A stretch of DNA of 64,000 nt. Origin: an uncultured Collinsella sp. GTDB lineage: Bacteria; Actinomycetota; Coriobacteriia; Coriobacteriales; Coriobacteriaceae. A program made the position numbers and the translations under genes. The notes beneath the pieces were generated by a model. The model saw nothing but the letters and a program-made list of their open reading frames with translations. It did no database searches and was not told the DNA's origin. The stretch lies in assembly GCA_900759335.1 (NCBI GenBank), contig CAAEUX010000005.1, forward strand, positions 1 to 64,000. Direction: 5' to 3'. Shown piece by piece: positions 8,391 to 17,188 of this stretch (position 1 is the stretch's first letter; each line of letters opens with the position of its first letter).

Positions 8391-10217
8391 TTACAGGCAG
8401 AAGCCCAGATAAATGTCATTGTTGTTGCTGGACTTGGCCGAACCACTATAGTCTATGCCGTTGTAGGTCAGGAACTGGCCAGACCGTGTTGCATCGCAGG
8501 TGCGAGTCCAGGCGGGACCGGCAGTTTTGTACCAAATTTTATATTGACTGCCTTCCGCCTTGTAAACACCAAGCGCGTCAGACTGATTCGAGCTGAGTAA
8601 CCTCTCAAGACCATCATTTCCAAAGAGTTCTTCCAAGGAGGGCAGCCAGAGCGAATCGTCCGTCGCCGTCACCGAAGAGGCATCTGTCGTAACGCCAGCG
8701 TTGTTGGTGAGCTTGGTCACCTTGACGACCCTCTTCTTGAGATCCTTGGGCATGCTGGCAAGCACCTTCTTATTCAAACTCTTACGGATATCGCTGTCTT
8801 TCCAGCCGCCGGTGTTGGATCCATCTTCGTTGATGGAATCGCTGAGAACCGGCGTGCCACATACCAAGAACGTAATACCGGCCTTGCCCTTGCCGTCGGC
8901 ACGATCGTCATGGTTGAAGCCAACGATATACGCCTTCACCTCGGCACCGATAGAAAGCTTGACGGTCTTGTAGCACGCATCGCCCAACCTTCCGTCTTCG
9001 GACACCAAATGATATTTCTTGGCGATACCTGTCGCAGAATCATCATCCTGCGCCGTCGCGATCTCATCGGCAATGGTCTTAAGGTCTTTCCAGCTATAGT
9101 TGTCCACACTGTCCTGGATGGCAACGCCATTTGACTCTGCTGCCGCATCGTCAGCCGAGGAAGCAGTCAGACAAAACATGGGCATGACTGCGACATTCGT
9201 AATATCGCCCTGATCATTTGGGCGAGTATTGTAGTTTTCGCATGCACATGCGCTGGAGTCCGAATATGCATGGGTGCCCATTTCGGCCAAGTACCTCAGA
9301 TCGGCATCAGGCACAGAAGGATCATAGTAAATGCTTCTGAAGCCCGACCCCCTCGAATTGTACGGGCCATAACTACCATTAAGATTCATACCCCCTTGGT
9401 CGTCGAAAACGGAAGCAAAGCCATAGGGACATTCAACGTCGGTATCGCTAGCGTATCCTGTTGAGTTTGCCCAACTTAAGCCTAGATACTCGTAATAATC
9501 ATACTGTGTACCCTCGGCATTGAGGGACGTGGCCATCCACTCGGAGTCTCGATTGACGTCAGGCATGCTCTCGGCATCGCCCAGGCACTCGGTCGCCGAA
9601 GGTGCCCACATCTTGACGTCTTCCGAGGCTGCCTCGCTGGTCTTGGCGCCATCGAGATAGACCGTCTTCTTAGAAATGGTAGCCAAACGATCCCTGATCG
9701 AACTGGGGAAATAGTCGAGATCGGCTATTTCAGGGGCGTACATCGGGCTGCCCGCATACAGTCCGTCGGTAAATTGCCAGGTAAGTCCCGCTTTGCCCGA
9801 ACCATCAGCCAAGTCGTCGTGATACAGGCCAACAATCGTGACCGTGCTCTCGCAGTCACTGAGCGCCATGCGCTTAGTCTGGCTGCCGTCGAGCGTGCCG
9901 TCCTTGTCGCAGAGCTTGTACTTCTTGGCGATCTTGAGGGCGGCCTTGCGGCTGCCGGACTTGGTCATGGCGTCGGAGATCTTCGCGAGCTCGGCCCAGC
10001 TGTACTTGTCGACCTTCTTCTTGACCTTGACGCCCTTGAGCAAATCCTTCTTGGACTTTTTTCCCTTCTTAGATTTCTCAGACGACTTCTTGGAGGCGGC
10101 ATACGCCGGGGTGGGCGAGGCAATGGTAGCCACGCTGCCCACAACTAGGGAGCTAATCGAGAGCGCAAGCGCTCCGACCAACAACCCCCCCCTGAAACAT
10201 TTCTTGACGTTTCTCAT
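8391..10217 (-). CDS. Secreted protein with two DUF6273-like domains
   Basis: 608 aa. Start ATG 10217 gives a classical signal peptide (MRNVKKCFRGG, hydrophobic core, cleavage near AYAAS) followed by a Lys-rich stretch. Two homologous domains of about 300 and 225 aa follow (from about 58 and 385). Each opens with YSW..L..I.., then AKKY.L..DG, then a stretch like VGFNHDD.ADG.GKAG.TF, and later a W.PS..E motif. This matches the DUF6273-type domain as I know it; its function is unknown. The same domain is the exported part of the kinase at 17282, which links the two genes. Own island-type promoter. Confidence 0.85.
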   Translation of the reverse strand: MRNVKKCFRGGLLVGALALSISSLVVGSVATIASPTPAYAASKKSSEKSKKGKKSKKDLLKGVKVKKKVDKYSWAELAKISDAMTKSGSRKAALKIAKKYKLCDKDGTLDGSQTKRMALSDCESTVTIVGLYHDDLADGSGKAGLTWQFTDGLYAGSPMYAPEIADLDYFPSSIRDRLATISKKTVYLDGAKTSEAASEDVKMWAPSATECLGDAESMPDVNRDSEWMATSLNAEGTQYDYYEYLGLSWANSTGYASDTDVECPYGFASVFDDQGGMNLNGSYGPYNSRGSGFRSIYYDPSVPDADLRYLAEMGTHAYSDSSACACENYNTRPNDQGDITNVAVMPMFCLTASSADDAAAESNGVAIQDSVDNYSWKDLKTIADEIATAQDDDSATGIAKKYHLVSEDGRLGDACYKTVKLSIGAEVKAYIVGFNHDDRADGKGKAGITFLVCGTPVLSDSINEDGSNTGGWKDSDIRKSLNKKVLASMPKDLKKRVVKVTKLTNNAGVTTDASSVTATDDSLWLPSLEELFGNDGLERLLSSNQSDALGVYKAEGSQYKIWYKTAGPAWTRTCDATRSGQFLTYNGIDYSGSAKSSNNNDIYLGFCL

Positions 10218-10252
10218 GGCAGATTCCTTTCTCTTAACCACCGGACATCTCA

Positions 10253-10289
10253 ACCCTAAGCGGTGTTGGTCAAATTCTGTTGCGCAACA
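10253..10289 (-). promoter_or_regulatory. Island promoter 5
   Basis: TGTTGCGCAACA at 10278-10289, 19 nt, TAGGGT (10258-10253). It drives the secreted two-domain gene, start codon 10217. Confidence 0.75.
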
Positions 10290-10328
10290 TTAAACGGTAG
10301 CTGGACTAGGCACCGAAACGCCCAATGC

Positions 10329-10375
10329 AAAGGGCCGGACCCCTAGACGCTTTGCCCAGAAAGATCCGGCCCCCT
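10329..10375 (-). terminator. Terminator of the 10411-11400 gene
   Basis: GGGCCGGA and TCCGGCCC arms with a large loop, then CTTTG on the minus strand. Confidence 0.6.
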
Positions 10376-10410
10376 TAACGTCGTTCAACCTTGCCGATAG
10401 GAAAGCGATG

Positions 10411-11400
10411 TTAGTGAAGTTTGGTGCCGCAATGCATGCAGAACTTATCCTCGGGATCGTTGGTCGCACCGCAGGTAGGGCACGTGTTGTTCGGGAGGGA
10501 AACGGCAGGCTCTGACGCGGGCGCGGGCGCCTGCACGGGCACTGCTGCCGGCACGAACTCGGGAGCAAATGCGGGTGCGGGCGCGGCGGCAGGCTCGGGC
10601 TCGGGAGCGCTTACCGGCACGGGTTCAAAGACAGGAGCAGGGGCAGGCACGACGATCGGATCAGGCTTAGGTGCGGGAGCGACAATCGGCTCGGGCTTAG
10701 GTGCGGGAGCGGCAATTGGCTCGGGATCGGGTACAACAACCGGCTCGGGTGCAACAACCGGTTCGGGCACAGCAACCGGCTCCGGCTCCGGCGCGGACGC
10801 AGTAACCGGTACGGGCTCGGCAACCGGCTCAGGTTCGGGCACGGCAACCGGCTCGGGCTCCGGCTCGGGCGCCGTCTCCAACTTAGCCCCGCAGCTCATG
10901 CAGAACATATCGCCCTCGTTGATGGGAGCACCGCACTGAGGGCACGTCGCAGAGCTTGACGCGTCCGGGGCGGCCGCCGTCGCAATACCGCCGGTTCGCT
11001 GTTGGGAAATTGCCGCCTCGATCTCTGCCATGGGCTTTCCGCACCCTGAGCAAAACAGGTCGGAGGCAGCAACGGTAGAACCGCAGAACGGGCAGGTGTA
11101 GCGCACGGCAGCGGCCTGGGCAGCCTGGGCCTCGGCCTCGATGCGGTCAATCTCGGCCTGATAGCCGGCACGCTCGGCATCGATAGCAGCGATGCCGTCG
11201 TAAATGGCCTCGCGACCGGCGCGAAACTCGGGGTCGTCCTTGGTGGCCTCGTACAAGCTTGCGCCAAGCTGGGCAGCAAGGGTCTGACGGCGCTTCATGG
11301 CTTCGCTCAGCTGCGCCTTGAGCTTAATCGTGTTGCCCGTGCGGTTGGCGCCGGCAACGCCACGATTGATAGAGTTCTGAAGATCGTCAAAGAAACTCAT
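10411..11400 (-). CDS. Soluble protein with coiled coil and three zinc ribbons
   Basis: 329 aa, no signal peptide or membrane segment. Residues 1-95 are helical with a likely coiled coil (KLKAQLSEAMKRRQ, AIDAERAGYQAEIDRIEAEAQ). Zinc ribbons follow at about 99-125 (CPFCG...FCSGCG), 150-175 (CPQCG...FCMSCG) and at the C-terminus (CPTCG...FCMHCG). The last two are joined by about 120 residues of Pro/Glu/Val/Ala repeats (PEPEPVAVPEPEP type), probably an extended rod or spacer. Start ATG 11400 with AAAGGATC. Shares palindrome 11462-11473 with the divergent gene at 11534. Possibly a cytosolic scaffold for the other zinc-ribbon proteins (inference). Confidence 0.8.
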   Translation of the reverse strand: MSFFDDLQNSINRGVAGANRTGNTIKLKAQLSEAMKRRQTLAAQLGASLYEATKDDPEFRAGREAIYDGIAAIDAERAGYQAEIDRIEAEAQAAQAAAVRYTCPFCGSTVAASDLFCSGCGKPMAEIEAAISQQRTGGIATAAAPDASSSATCPQCGAPINEGDMFCMSCGAKLETAPEPEPEPVAVPEPEPVAEPVPVTASAPEPEPVAVPEPVVAPEPVVVPDPEPIAAPAPKPEPIVAPAPKPDPIVVPAPAPVFEPVPVSAPEPEPAAAPAPAFAPEFVPAAVPVQAPAPASEPAVSLPNNTCPTCGATNDPEDKFCMHCGTKLH

Positions 11401-11436
11401 GGGGATCCTTTCTCCGCCTTTAATTCGTTTGCGTCA

Positions 11437-11498
11437 AGGATACCCACACTATCGCGCGCAATGTTGCGCAACATAACCGGACGGCCAAAGATTATCTT
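11437..11498. promoter_or_regulatory. Island promoters 6 and 7, divergent around one palindrome
   Basis: One TGTTGCGCAACA at 11462-11473 serves both directions: TATCCT at 11442-11437 (minus) and TATCTT at 11493-11498 (plus), each exactly 19 nt from the palindrome. Start codons 11400 and 11534 are nearly equidistant. Confidence 0.8.
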
Positions 11499-11533
11499 AG
11501 GACTTGTCAAGGTTCCCAACGAAAGGAAGCACC

Positions 11534-12226
11534 ATGTTCTGCCCCAAGTGCGGAGAGAAGATCCCCGACGGCATCGCCTTCTGCCCCAAGTGCGGCAACA
11601 AGCTTGCCAGCCAGCCCGCTCCTGCCAAGCCTGCCGCCGCCCGCGAGGAAACTCCGGTCAAGAAACCCGCCACCCACACCGCTGCCCCTAGCCCGGCAAA
11701 ACCAGCGATCAGCGCCCCGAACGTCTCACTCAACACCAACGTCATCGTTCCGCTGGCCATTGGCGTCATCGCCCTCATCCTGGCCTTTATGCCGTGGTTC
11801 TCGCCAACCGCCAGCGATCTGCAAACATCCCAATACATCTCTAATGGCGCTAACAACCTCTCTAGCTTCTTTGGTGGCGACAGCACAGTTGGCGAAGCGT
11901 ATCGCCTTAAGTCCACCTATACCATGCTGGAAATGGGCGACTACGCCGATACGATGGCAGCGTACGGCAGCAGCGGCGGCGACTTCTACAGTTCGCTGAC
12001 CTATGTCTGGGCCATTCCGGTCATCGTCTCCGTTCTTGGTCTCATCATGGCATTCATGCGGAAAAAAATCGCGGTCGCACGTATCGGTTTTGCGCTGCTC
12101 GCTGCCATTGCCGCGTTTATGGCATATGCGTCCATGGAGTACTCCGGCCCCATCTATCCGGCTTTGTGTTGCATCGCCTCAATCGCCACAGTCGTAACAC
12201 TCGGCTCCATCAAGAAAGAAGCCTAG
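11534..12226 (+). CDS. Zinc-ribbon multi-pass membrane protein
   Basis: 230 aa. N-terminal zinc ribbon (MFCPKCGEK...FCPKCGNK), an Ala/Pro linker to about residue 70, then about four hydrophobic segments (roughly 73-92, 158-177, 183-203, 207-224) with an exported loop of about 60 aa between the first two. Start ATG 11534 chosen because the zinc ribbon begins there and GAAAGGAAG precedes it by 7 nt. Followed by a strong terminator. Unlike its neighbours it has several membrane spans and no large exported domain. Function unknown. Confidence 0.82.
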   Translation: MFCPKCGEKIPDGIAFCPKCGNKLASQPAPAKPAAAREETPVKKPATHTAAPSPAKPAISAPNVSLNTNVIVPLAIGVIALILAFMPWFSPTASDLQTSQYISNGANNLSSFFGGDSTVGEAYRLKSTYTMLEMGDYADTMAAYGSSGGDFYSSLTYVWAIPVIVSVLGLIMAFMRKKIAVARIGFALLAAIAAFMAYASMEYSGPIYPALCCIASIATVVTLGSIKKEA

Positions 12227-12256
12227 TCTCGGGCATCAACCCATATGCGATCCCAA

Positions 12257-12296
12257 ACGCGCCCGCCGGCAACAACCTGCCGACGGGCGCGCTTTT
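12257..12296 (+). terminator. Terminator of the 11534-12226 gene
   Basis: GCGCCCGCCGGC and GCCGACGGGCGC arms followed by CTTTT. Confidence 0.85.
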
Positions 12297-12390
12297 CATG
12301 AAACTCGAGACGCCAGACAACGCCCCGTTGCACTCTCATCATCGCCATTGCCGCCATCACGGTGTACCGCAATCGCCTCATCAGAAATGG

Positions 12391-13152
12391 CTATTCCCCC
12401 GCTTCAATCACGATCAGCGTTGCATCGTCCGTCGATCCATTCATCCGAGCCTCGGCATATAGTTCTTCGCACAACTGCGCGCAGGTCGCATCGCTCGCAA
12501 GTATCTGCTGCAAACGCTCCTGAGCAATCTGCCCATAGATGCCATCGGAGCAGATCAGATATCGATCGCCCGGAAGCATCACGGTTGTCTTGACCTCAAG
12601 ATTGCGACCGCCCTGGTTAAGTCCAATCGCCAGCTCAATACAATGCGAAACGGCATCGCCCCTGTATCCAGCATCAACGCCGCCCATGCGCCATTCGGGC
12701 GTGTGGTCACAGCTGAGCACGGCAAGCGCACCGCCGCGCACTCGATACACACGAGAATCACCGGCATTAAAAACGGTGGCATGTCCGTCAGGGGCAACTG
12801 CGAGACCGGCAACCGTGGATGCCGCCACGGACAGACCGTAGCGAGCCGCATACGTCTCGACATCGTTCTCTGCCCGCTCGCCCGCCACGCGCAGACGGCC
12901 CTCTATTGTATTGACGGCGTCGGTATCAAAGACGCGCACGGCCTGCGCAAACGCCTGTGCGGCAAGCGTCGAGGCAGCGGCCCCGTGCCCGCCTTCGCTC
13001 ACGCCGTCAAAGACCGCCATGCAGCCCATCCCGCGCTCGCAATCGCCCACCAGGCCACAACAAAGAACGTTACCGTCAAGCAGCAGACGATCCTCGTTGA
13101 CGGGATGATTGGTCCCCGCCTGGGTTTTTCCAGCAGCGATAAATTTTGTCAT
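12391..13152 (-). CDS. PP2C-type Ser/Thr protein phosphatase
   Basis: Removes phosphate from Ser/Thr; expected to oppose the island's kinases. 253 aa from ATG 13152 (GGGAGG 9 nt upstream); an alternative ATG at 13173 would add 7 aa and also has a usable GAAGG. PP2C motifs: NEDR (residues 19-22), FDGVSEGGHG (48-57, variant of DGMGGH), GDSRVYRVR, DHT, CSDGIYG and STDDAT, which keep the metal-binding Asp residues. Cytosolic, catalytic domain only. Divergent from the kinase at 13364, each with its own palindrome promoter 24 bp apart. Confidence 0.92.
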   Translation of the reverse strand: MTKFIAAGKTQAGTNHPVNEDRLLLDGNVLCCGLVGDCERGMGCMAVFDGVSEGGHGAAASTLAAQAFAQAVRVFDTDAVNTIEGRLRVAGERAENDVETYAARYGLSVAASTVAGLAVAPDGHATVFNAGDSRVYRVRGGALAVLSCDHTPEWRMGGVDAGYRGDAVSHCIELAIGLNQGGRNLEVKTTVMLPGDRYLICSDGIYGQIAQERLQQILASDATCAQLCEELYAEARMNGSTDDATLIVIEAGE

Positions 13153-13237
13153 CGCCAATCGCCTCCCGCCCATTATCACGTTACCTTCTTCATGGATAAC
13201 GGGACCACTCCGTTCATCATGCGTATTTATCGCCTCA

Positions 13238-13274
13238 TTTCTACCGCCGCTTTGTGCGATTCTGTTGCGCAACA
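13238..13274 (-). promoter_or_regulatory. Island promoter 8 (phosphatase)
   Basis: TGTTGCGCAACA at 13263-13274, 19 nt, TAGAAA (13243-13238). It drives the PP2C gene leftwards. Confidence 0.7.
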
Positions 13275-13297
13275 TTGGCGAGCGGCAGATTTGTCGA

Positions 13298-13334
13298 TGT
13301 TGCGCAACAGAAGGCGGCGGCAAGCGCATATCCT
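13298..13334 (+). promoter_or_regulatory. Island promoter 9 (kinase)
   Basis: TGTTGCGCAACA at 13298-13309, 19 nt, TATCCT (13329-13334), 30 bp before start codon 13364. The two palindromes here are 35 bp apart start to start, one per divergent gene. Confidence 0.75.
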
Positions 13335-13363
13335 GCTAATGGAAGAAAGGATGAAAGCGCGCC

Positions 13364-14611
13364 ATGACCGGATCCTACGAAGAAGTTCGACTTGTCAAGT
13401 TTCATACGCCAGCACTGCTCACCGAGCGCGAGCAGGCCGCGGCACGGCGCCGCTTCTGCACGCTTCTCGTTCCGCCGCAAAAGGGCGGCTTTGGCGGCAA
13501 CGCCTATGTCCGCCGCGTCCAGAGCGGCGATCGCTCCTTTGAGCTCGCGCTTAAGATGCCTCGTCCCGATGCCCAGCCCGAGCAAGAACAACTCAACCGG
13601 GAAACTTTGGAAGAGGAGTACCGCACGCTCTCCGTCGTATCCAATCTAAGGGGTTTTCCCGATGTCTATGGTTTTGGCTACACGGCAGACGGAACCCCGG
13701 CGCTGCTTATGGAGTGGGTTGACGGCGTCTCGCTTCTTGATGCACGGCCGGCTCTGAGCGATGGCGCTGAAACCTGCCCCGGCGATATCGTCGCCGCGCT
13801 GGGTCTGAACGTACTCAAGATCATCTTGTCCACGCAATCGCTCGACACGCCCTTTGTTCACCGCGACCTCTCCATGCGCAACATCATGCTGCGTCACGAT
13901 CGCATCCCGCTCGAGGAGCAGGTGTCGAGCGGCTATTTTGACATCTGCCTGATCGATATGGGCAGTGCCAAGCTCGTTAAACCGGATTTTTCCTTTACCG
14001 TCGACGTCAACGCTTTTCGCGGTGCCACGCCGGCATACGCGGCACCCGAAATGCTGGAGCGGTTTAAGGCCGACCCCGGTGCGCGTGACAATCCCGCCGT
14101 CGACATCTATGCGCTGGGAAGCATCCTCTACGAGCTTTATTGCGGACACGCGCCCTTTGAGGCAGAGCTCAGACGCTCCGGAGACCACGCGCGCCTCAAG
14201 CGCACCGTGCAGCCGCAACCCCTTACGCCCGCAACTCCCCGCGAGCAGGGCTTGGTCAACGCAATTATGGCTTGTCTTGCGGTATCGCAAGAAGCTCGTC
14301 CTTCGGCAAATGAACTCGCGGCACGCCTTGAGCCTTTCGCCCGTACGGGTGCTCCGCGAAAGCGCCGGCCCGTGGCGGATCGCGGCAGCGCTACCGTGCG
14401 GGCGGACACCACCGTCCCCACCCGCACGGTTGCACAGGCGCAGCCCGCGTCTCGGCCAACCCCATCCACCGAAACGGTCCGCAGCGCCGAGTCCATGCGT
14501 CGCGCGCGCCTTGCCGTCAAACGTCAACGCTCGATGGCACTCACGATGATGATTGCTGCCCTGGTAGCAATCGTGGTCATACTCGTCCTCGCATCTGCCG
14601 GCATGCTTTAG
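13364..14611 (+). CDS. Membrane-anchored Ser/Thr protein kinase
   Basis: 415 aa. Kinase domain: glycine-rich GGFGGNAYVRRV (41-52), catalytic Lys 64 (LALKMP), HRDLSMRN (166-173), DMG in place of DFG (198-200) and APE (227-229). All core catalytic residues are present. The segment between HRD..N and DMG is longer than usual and alike in the 17282 kinase, so the two are paralogues. A Pro/Thr/Arg linker leads to one C-terminal membrane segment (about 390-412) with almost nothing outside, so this kinase has no ectodomain sensor and no PASTA repeats. Start ATG 13364 with GAAAGG upstream. Confidence 0.93.
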   Translation: MTGSYEEVRLVKFHTPALLTEREQAAARRRFCTLLVPPQKGGFGGNAYVRRVQSGDRSFELALKMPRPDAQPEQEQLNRETLEEEYRTLSVVSNLRGFPDVYGFGYTADGTPALLMEWVDGVSLLDARPALSDGAETCPGDIVAALGLNVLKIILSTQSLDTPFVHRDLSMRNIMLRHDRIPLEEQVSSGYFDICLIDMGSAKLVKPDFSFTVDVNAFRGATPAYAAPEMLERFKADPGARDNPAVDIYALGSILYELYCGHAPFEAELRRSGDHARLKRTVQPQPLTPATPREQGLVNAIMACLAVSQEARPSANELAARLEPFARTGAPRKRRPVADRGSATVRADTTVPTRTVAQAQPASRPTPSTETVRSAESMRRARLAVKRQRSMALTMMIAALVAIVVILVLASAGML

Positions 14612-14655
14612 CCGGCAGTAAAACCAAGGTCAGCAAATGGACTCCTTTGCAAAAA

Positions 14656-14699
14656 GCGGTGGCGGGCGCAACTCTCAATAAAGCCGCGCCCGCCACCGC
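14656..14699. terminator. Bidirectional terminator
   Basis: 14-bp perfect arms (GCGGTGGCGGGCGC) between convergent genes ending at 14611 and 14732/14870. A-run before and T-poor after, so it suits the minus-strand gene best. Confidence 0.8.
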
Positions 14700-14731
14700 C
14701 CCCATGCATCGCACGCTGACAATACGAGGTA

Positions 14732-14869
14732 CTAGGAAATCAAAAGCTCAAAGGAATCCGTGATGCTCGTTCCCATGTTGACGGCAGAGTCCCTCGAAAC
14801 GACCTCCGTATCCAGGTAGTACTTGCCGTTCTTCTTTTTAGGAACACCCGTAACCGTAAGGTCGCAGTC
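14732..14869 (-). pseudogene. C-terminal remnant after an in-frame amber codon
   Basis: Directly after the TAG at 14872-14870 the same frame continues for 45 codons (begins DCDLTVTGV, ends SFELLIS) to a second TAG at 14734-14732. The residues look like the natural end of the exported domain, so the upstream TAG is probably a point change (for example TAC to TAG), a sequencing error, or a readthrough site. Confidence 0.65.
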
Positions 14870-15967
14870 CTACTCATCGACGGGAAGTGAGAACTCAAAG
14901 CCCTTGTTTTTAACAAACGTACCGGTGACGTCCGTGTAAGTACGGTAGTCATCGCCGTCGGAGTGGTCGATAGTTTTTTCGGCATTGTAGGTATCGTGCG
15001 CATGAAGCGTAGCCGAAATGTCTGCGACTACCTGACCGGAATCACTGATGCTCTTGAAAACAATCACCAGGTCGTTCTTACTTCCGCCGTAGCAAGTATG
15101 GCCCCAAGAGCCGTCCGTCTCTTTGAGTGTCCCGCGCCACGTGGTGTTGGCAAAGCTCGTGGGCTTATCGATGTTGATCTTCGCTGTGCTACCAGAGGTC
15201 GACGAGGTCGCATTGCCCGTCGTAGAAGAGTCCTTGGCATCGGAGCTGGCGTCCTCGCCGTTCTTGCTTGCGGTCTTGAGCTCCGCCTTAGCATCCTTAA
15301 GGTCGGACTTTGTCTGATCGAGCTCGTCTTGCGTTTTTGTGAGTTCGTCCTTGGAAGATTCAAGCTGCTTCTTGAGCTTTTGAATCTGCTCCGTATTTTG
15401 CGGATGAGCCAAACCATATGAATAGCCCGCCCAGCCGGCTCCCGCGCACAAGGCGGCAACGACAATAACGCCGGCGGCGATGGCGGGCGCATACGACTTA
15501 CCCAGGCGCTTGCGTGCTAGCTTGTACTCGGCCTTGGCCGTCTTGAGGCTCTCGCGGTCCTGCTCAAGCTGTTCTTTCTCGCTGAGCGGCGTTGACCCAA
15601 GATCGGCATGGTAGGCAGGCTCAGTTTCCGCATCCTCGATCGTAGTGCCAAAGTCTGACAAGGAATCGACTACACGCGTGGCGTCCGGATCGGATTCGGG
15701 CACAGCGGGCTCAGACGCGCCAGGTGCCTTCACCGGCTGCTCGTCTGCTTTCGAGGAAGCATCCGCCTTAGGCAGCTCCACCGTTGCCGCCGTAGCGGCC
15801 TCGCCGTCGCGCCAAGAAAAGGCAGGGCTCTGTGACACGGTCTGGGGCGTGGTATAGGGATCTTCGGGAGCGGGCGCAGTCGGCGAGGGCGCGGCAAGAG
15901 GCGATCCGCACTCAGAGCAAAAACTAGCGTCATCGGGCAATAATGCACCGCAATAAGGGCATTCCAT
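14870..15967 (-). CDS. Zinc-ribbon membrane protein with coiled coil, truncated by amber stop
   Basis: 365 aa to the TAG. Zinc ribbon (MECPYCGAL...FCSECG), a linker rich in Pro/Ala/Asp, a basic stretch, one membrane segment (about 158-180), then outside a helical coiled coil (QIQKLKKQLESSKDELTKTQ), a Ser/Thr linker and a beta-rich domain (TTWRGTLKET...). This last domain is cut: the frame continues past TAG to 14732. Start ATG 15967 chosen at the zinc ribbon. Promoter is the palindrome at 16054-16065, shared in position with the divergent FHA gene. The truncated product may still be made, or the amber codon may be suppressed. Confidence 0.8.
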   Translation of the reverse strand: MECPYCGALLPDDASFCSECGSPLAAPSPTAPAPEDPYTTPQTVSQSPAFSWRDGEAATAATVELPKADASSKADEQPVKAPGASEPAVPESDPDATRVVDSLSDFGTTIEDAETEPAYHADLGSTPLSEKEQLEQDRESLKTAKAEYKLARKRLGKSYAPAIAAGVIVVAALCAGAGWAGYSYGLAHPQNTEQIQKLKKQLESSKDELTKTQDELDQTKSDLKDAKAELKTASKNGEDASSDAKDSSTTGNATSSTSGSTAKINIDKPTSFANTTWRGTLKETDGSWGHTCYGGSKNDLVIVFKSISDSGQVVADISATLHAHDTYNAEKTIDHSDGDDYRTYTDVTGTFVKNKGFEFSLPVDE

Positions 15968-16028
15968 AGGGCACAACCTCTCAAAATGTGTCGTTTGCAG
16001 CCATCCTGCAACTTGGTGTATATGCCCT

Positions 16029-16065
16029 ATAATGTCTCAATAGTCATGCAAAGCGTTGCGCAACA
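16029..16065 (-). promoter_or_regulatory. Island promoter 10
   Basis: CGTTGCGCAACA at 16054-16065, 19 nt, CATTAT (16034-16029) toward the 14870 gene. In the plus direction the hexamer at the same distance is TTGAGC, a poor -10, so control of the FHA gene from this site is uncertain. Confidence 0.6.
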
Positions 16066-16147
16066 TTTTTCGAGTCGGTACGCTTTGAGCGTAGCCATTT
16101 CCTATCATGTTTGCAGTACGTCATTAAAGTTATCTGGGGAGGCAGCC

Positions 16148-17110
16148 ATGGCGGCGGAAACACCGTGCTCGGTCCTCTACAACGACATCCGATCGTTCGG
16201 CGGTCTCAAGCATCTCGAGATTGCGCGAATGCTCATTAACGGCAATTCGTATGCAGGCAGTACCCTGCTCGACAAATGCTCTACCAACCGCTCGTACCTC
16301 ACTCGCTACATCGTCCACCGCGAGCCCGATCAGTGTGCGCCAGGTATCTACAATGACCTTACCGTCTCCACGCTTAACCTTGCCGCCGCCATCGGCAACA
16401 AGCTCGGCGGAGGCGATCGTGCCTATCAGGAAATATCCGAGCATTACAGCGGCCCGGCGGCTCAAGCGATGATGTCGATTCTCGCCGATTATGACCTCGA
16501 CGACCGCCTCTACGCCAATGCCTTGGGGCGTATCAACAGCTCCGATGACCACAGCCCCCGCGAAAAAAGCACGCTCTTCTTGATGCTCTTTGTGGCAACG
16601 GGCGCACTTGCCGACCCCGTTCAAGGCGTGGCCACCGTCGAGCGCTTTTGCGACAGCAAGACGGGTGGGCACTTTGGCACCACCGAAACTACCGTTGGAC
16701 GTGGCTTTATGGGCAGTCTGGATCAGCCGCGCGCCGTCGCTCCCAATCTCGGTCTGCTCAGGACACATGCCGACAACTGCGTCGACATGCAAATCCATCC
16801 CCTCACACGCGATCCGCGCGGCACCGTGATTGGCTCTTTGCCCAAAACCTCGCCCAGCATCACCGATGTGGGCGCCGACGCATCGCGCGAGCATCTTCGC
16901 ATTTGGCTTGAGGGTGAGCACTGGTACGCCCAGGGCCTTGGGTCGACCAACGGCACGGTGCTCGAATCGGGTGCAGGCGACGGCGATATCGTAATCGAGC
17001 CGCCCCGCGACCAACGAGAGCCCGGCAAAGTCTATCCCCCCGTGGAGATCGCCAACAGCGACAGACTTCATTTGGGTCTCTATACAACGTTTCTCGTTAT
17101 TGTGGACTAG
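16148..17110 (+). CDS. FHA-domain protein
   Basis: 320 aa, soluble. The C-terminal ~95 residues form a forkhead-associated domain: SREHLRI (about 246-252), W..GLGSTNGT (about 262-270) and a downstream L..GLYTTFLV strand. FHA domains bind phospho-Thr peptides, so this is the likely reader of the island's kinases. The N-terminal ~200 residues are mostly helical and not recognised. Start ATG 16148 with GGGGAGG 7 nt upstream; an upstream in-frame start would add 54 residues through the palindrome and is rejected. Followed by a terminator and then the second kinase. Confidence 0.88.
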   Translation: MAAETPCSVLYNDIRSFGGLKHLEIARMLINGNSYAGSTLLDKCSTNRSYLTRYIVHREPDQCAPGIYNDLTVSTLNLAAAIGNKLGGGDRAYQEISEHYSGPAAQAMMSILADYDLDDRLYANALGRINSSDDHSPREKSTLFLMLFVATGALADPVQGVATVERFCDSKTGGHFGTTETTVGRGFMGSLDQPRAVAPNLGLLRTHADNCVDMQIHPLTRDPRGTVIGSLPKTSPSITDVGADASREHLRIWLEGEHWYAQGLGSTNGTVLESGAGDGDIVIEPPRDQREPGKVYPPVEIANSDRLHLGLYTTFLVIVD

Positions 17111-17123
17111 CGCGGACGGCGAT

Positions 17124-17150
17124 CGAAAGACGGTCACCGTCCGTCTTTCG
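17124..17150 (+). terminator. Terminator of the FHA gene
   Basis: CGAAAGACGG and CCGTCTTTCG arms, followed by TCTTCTACCTT. Confidence 0.75.
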
Positions 17151-17188
17151 TCTTCTACCTTCTGCGTCGTAAACGACAATACTCAGCG

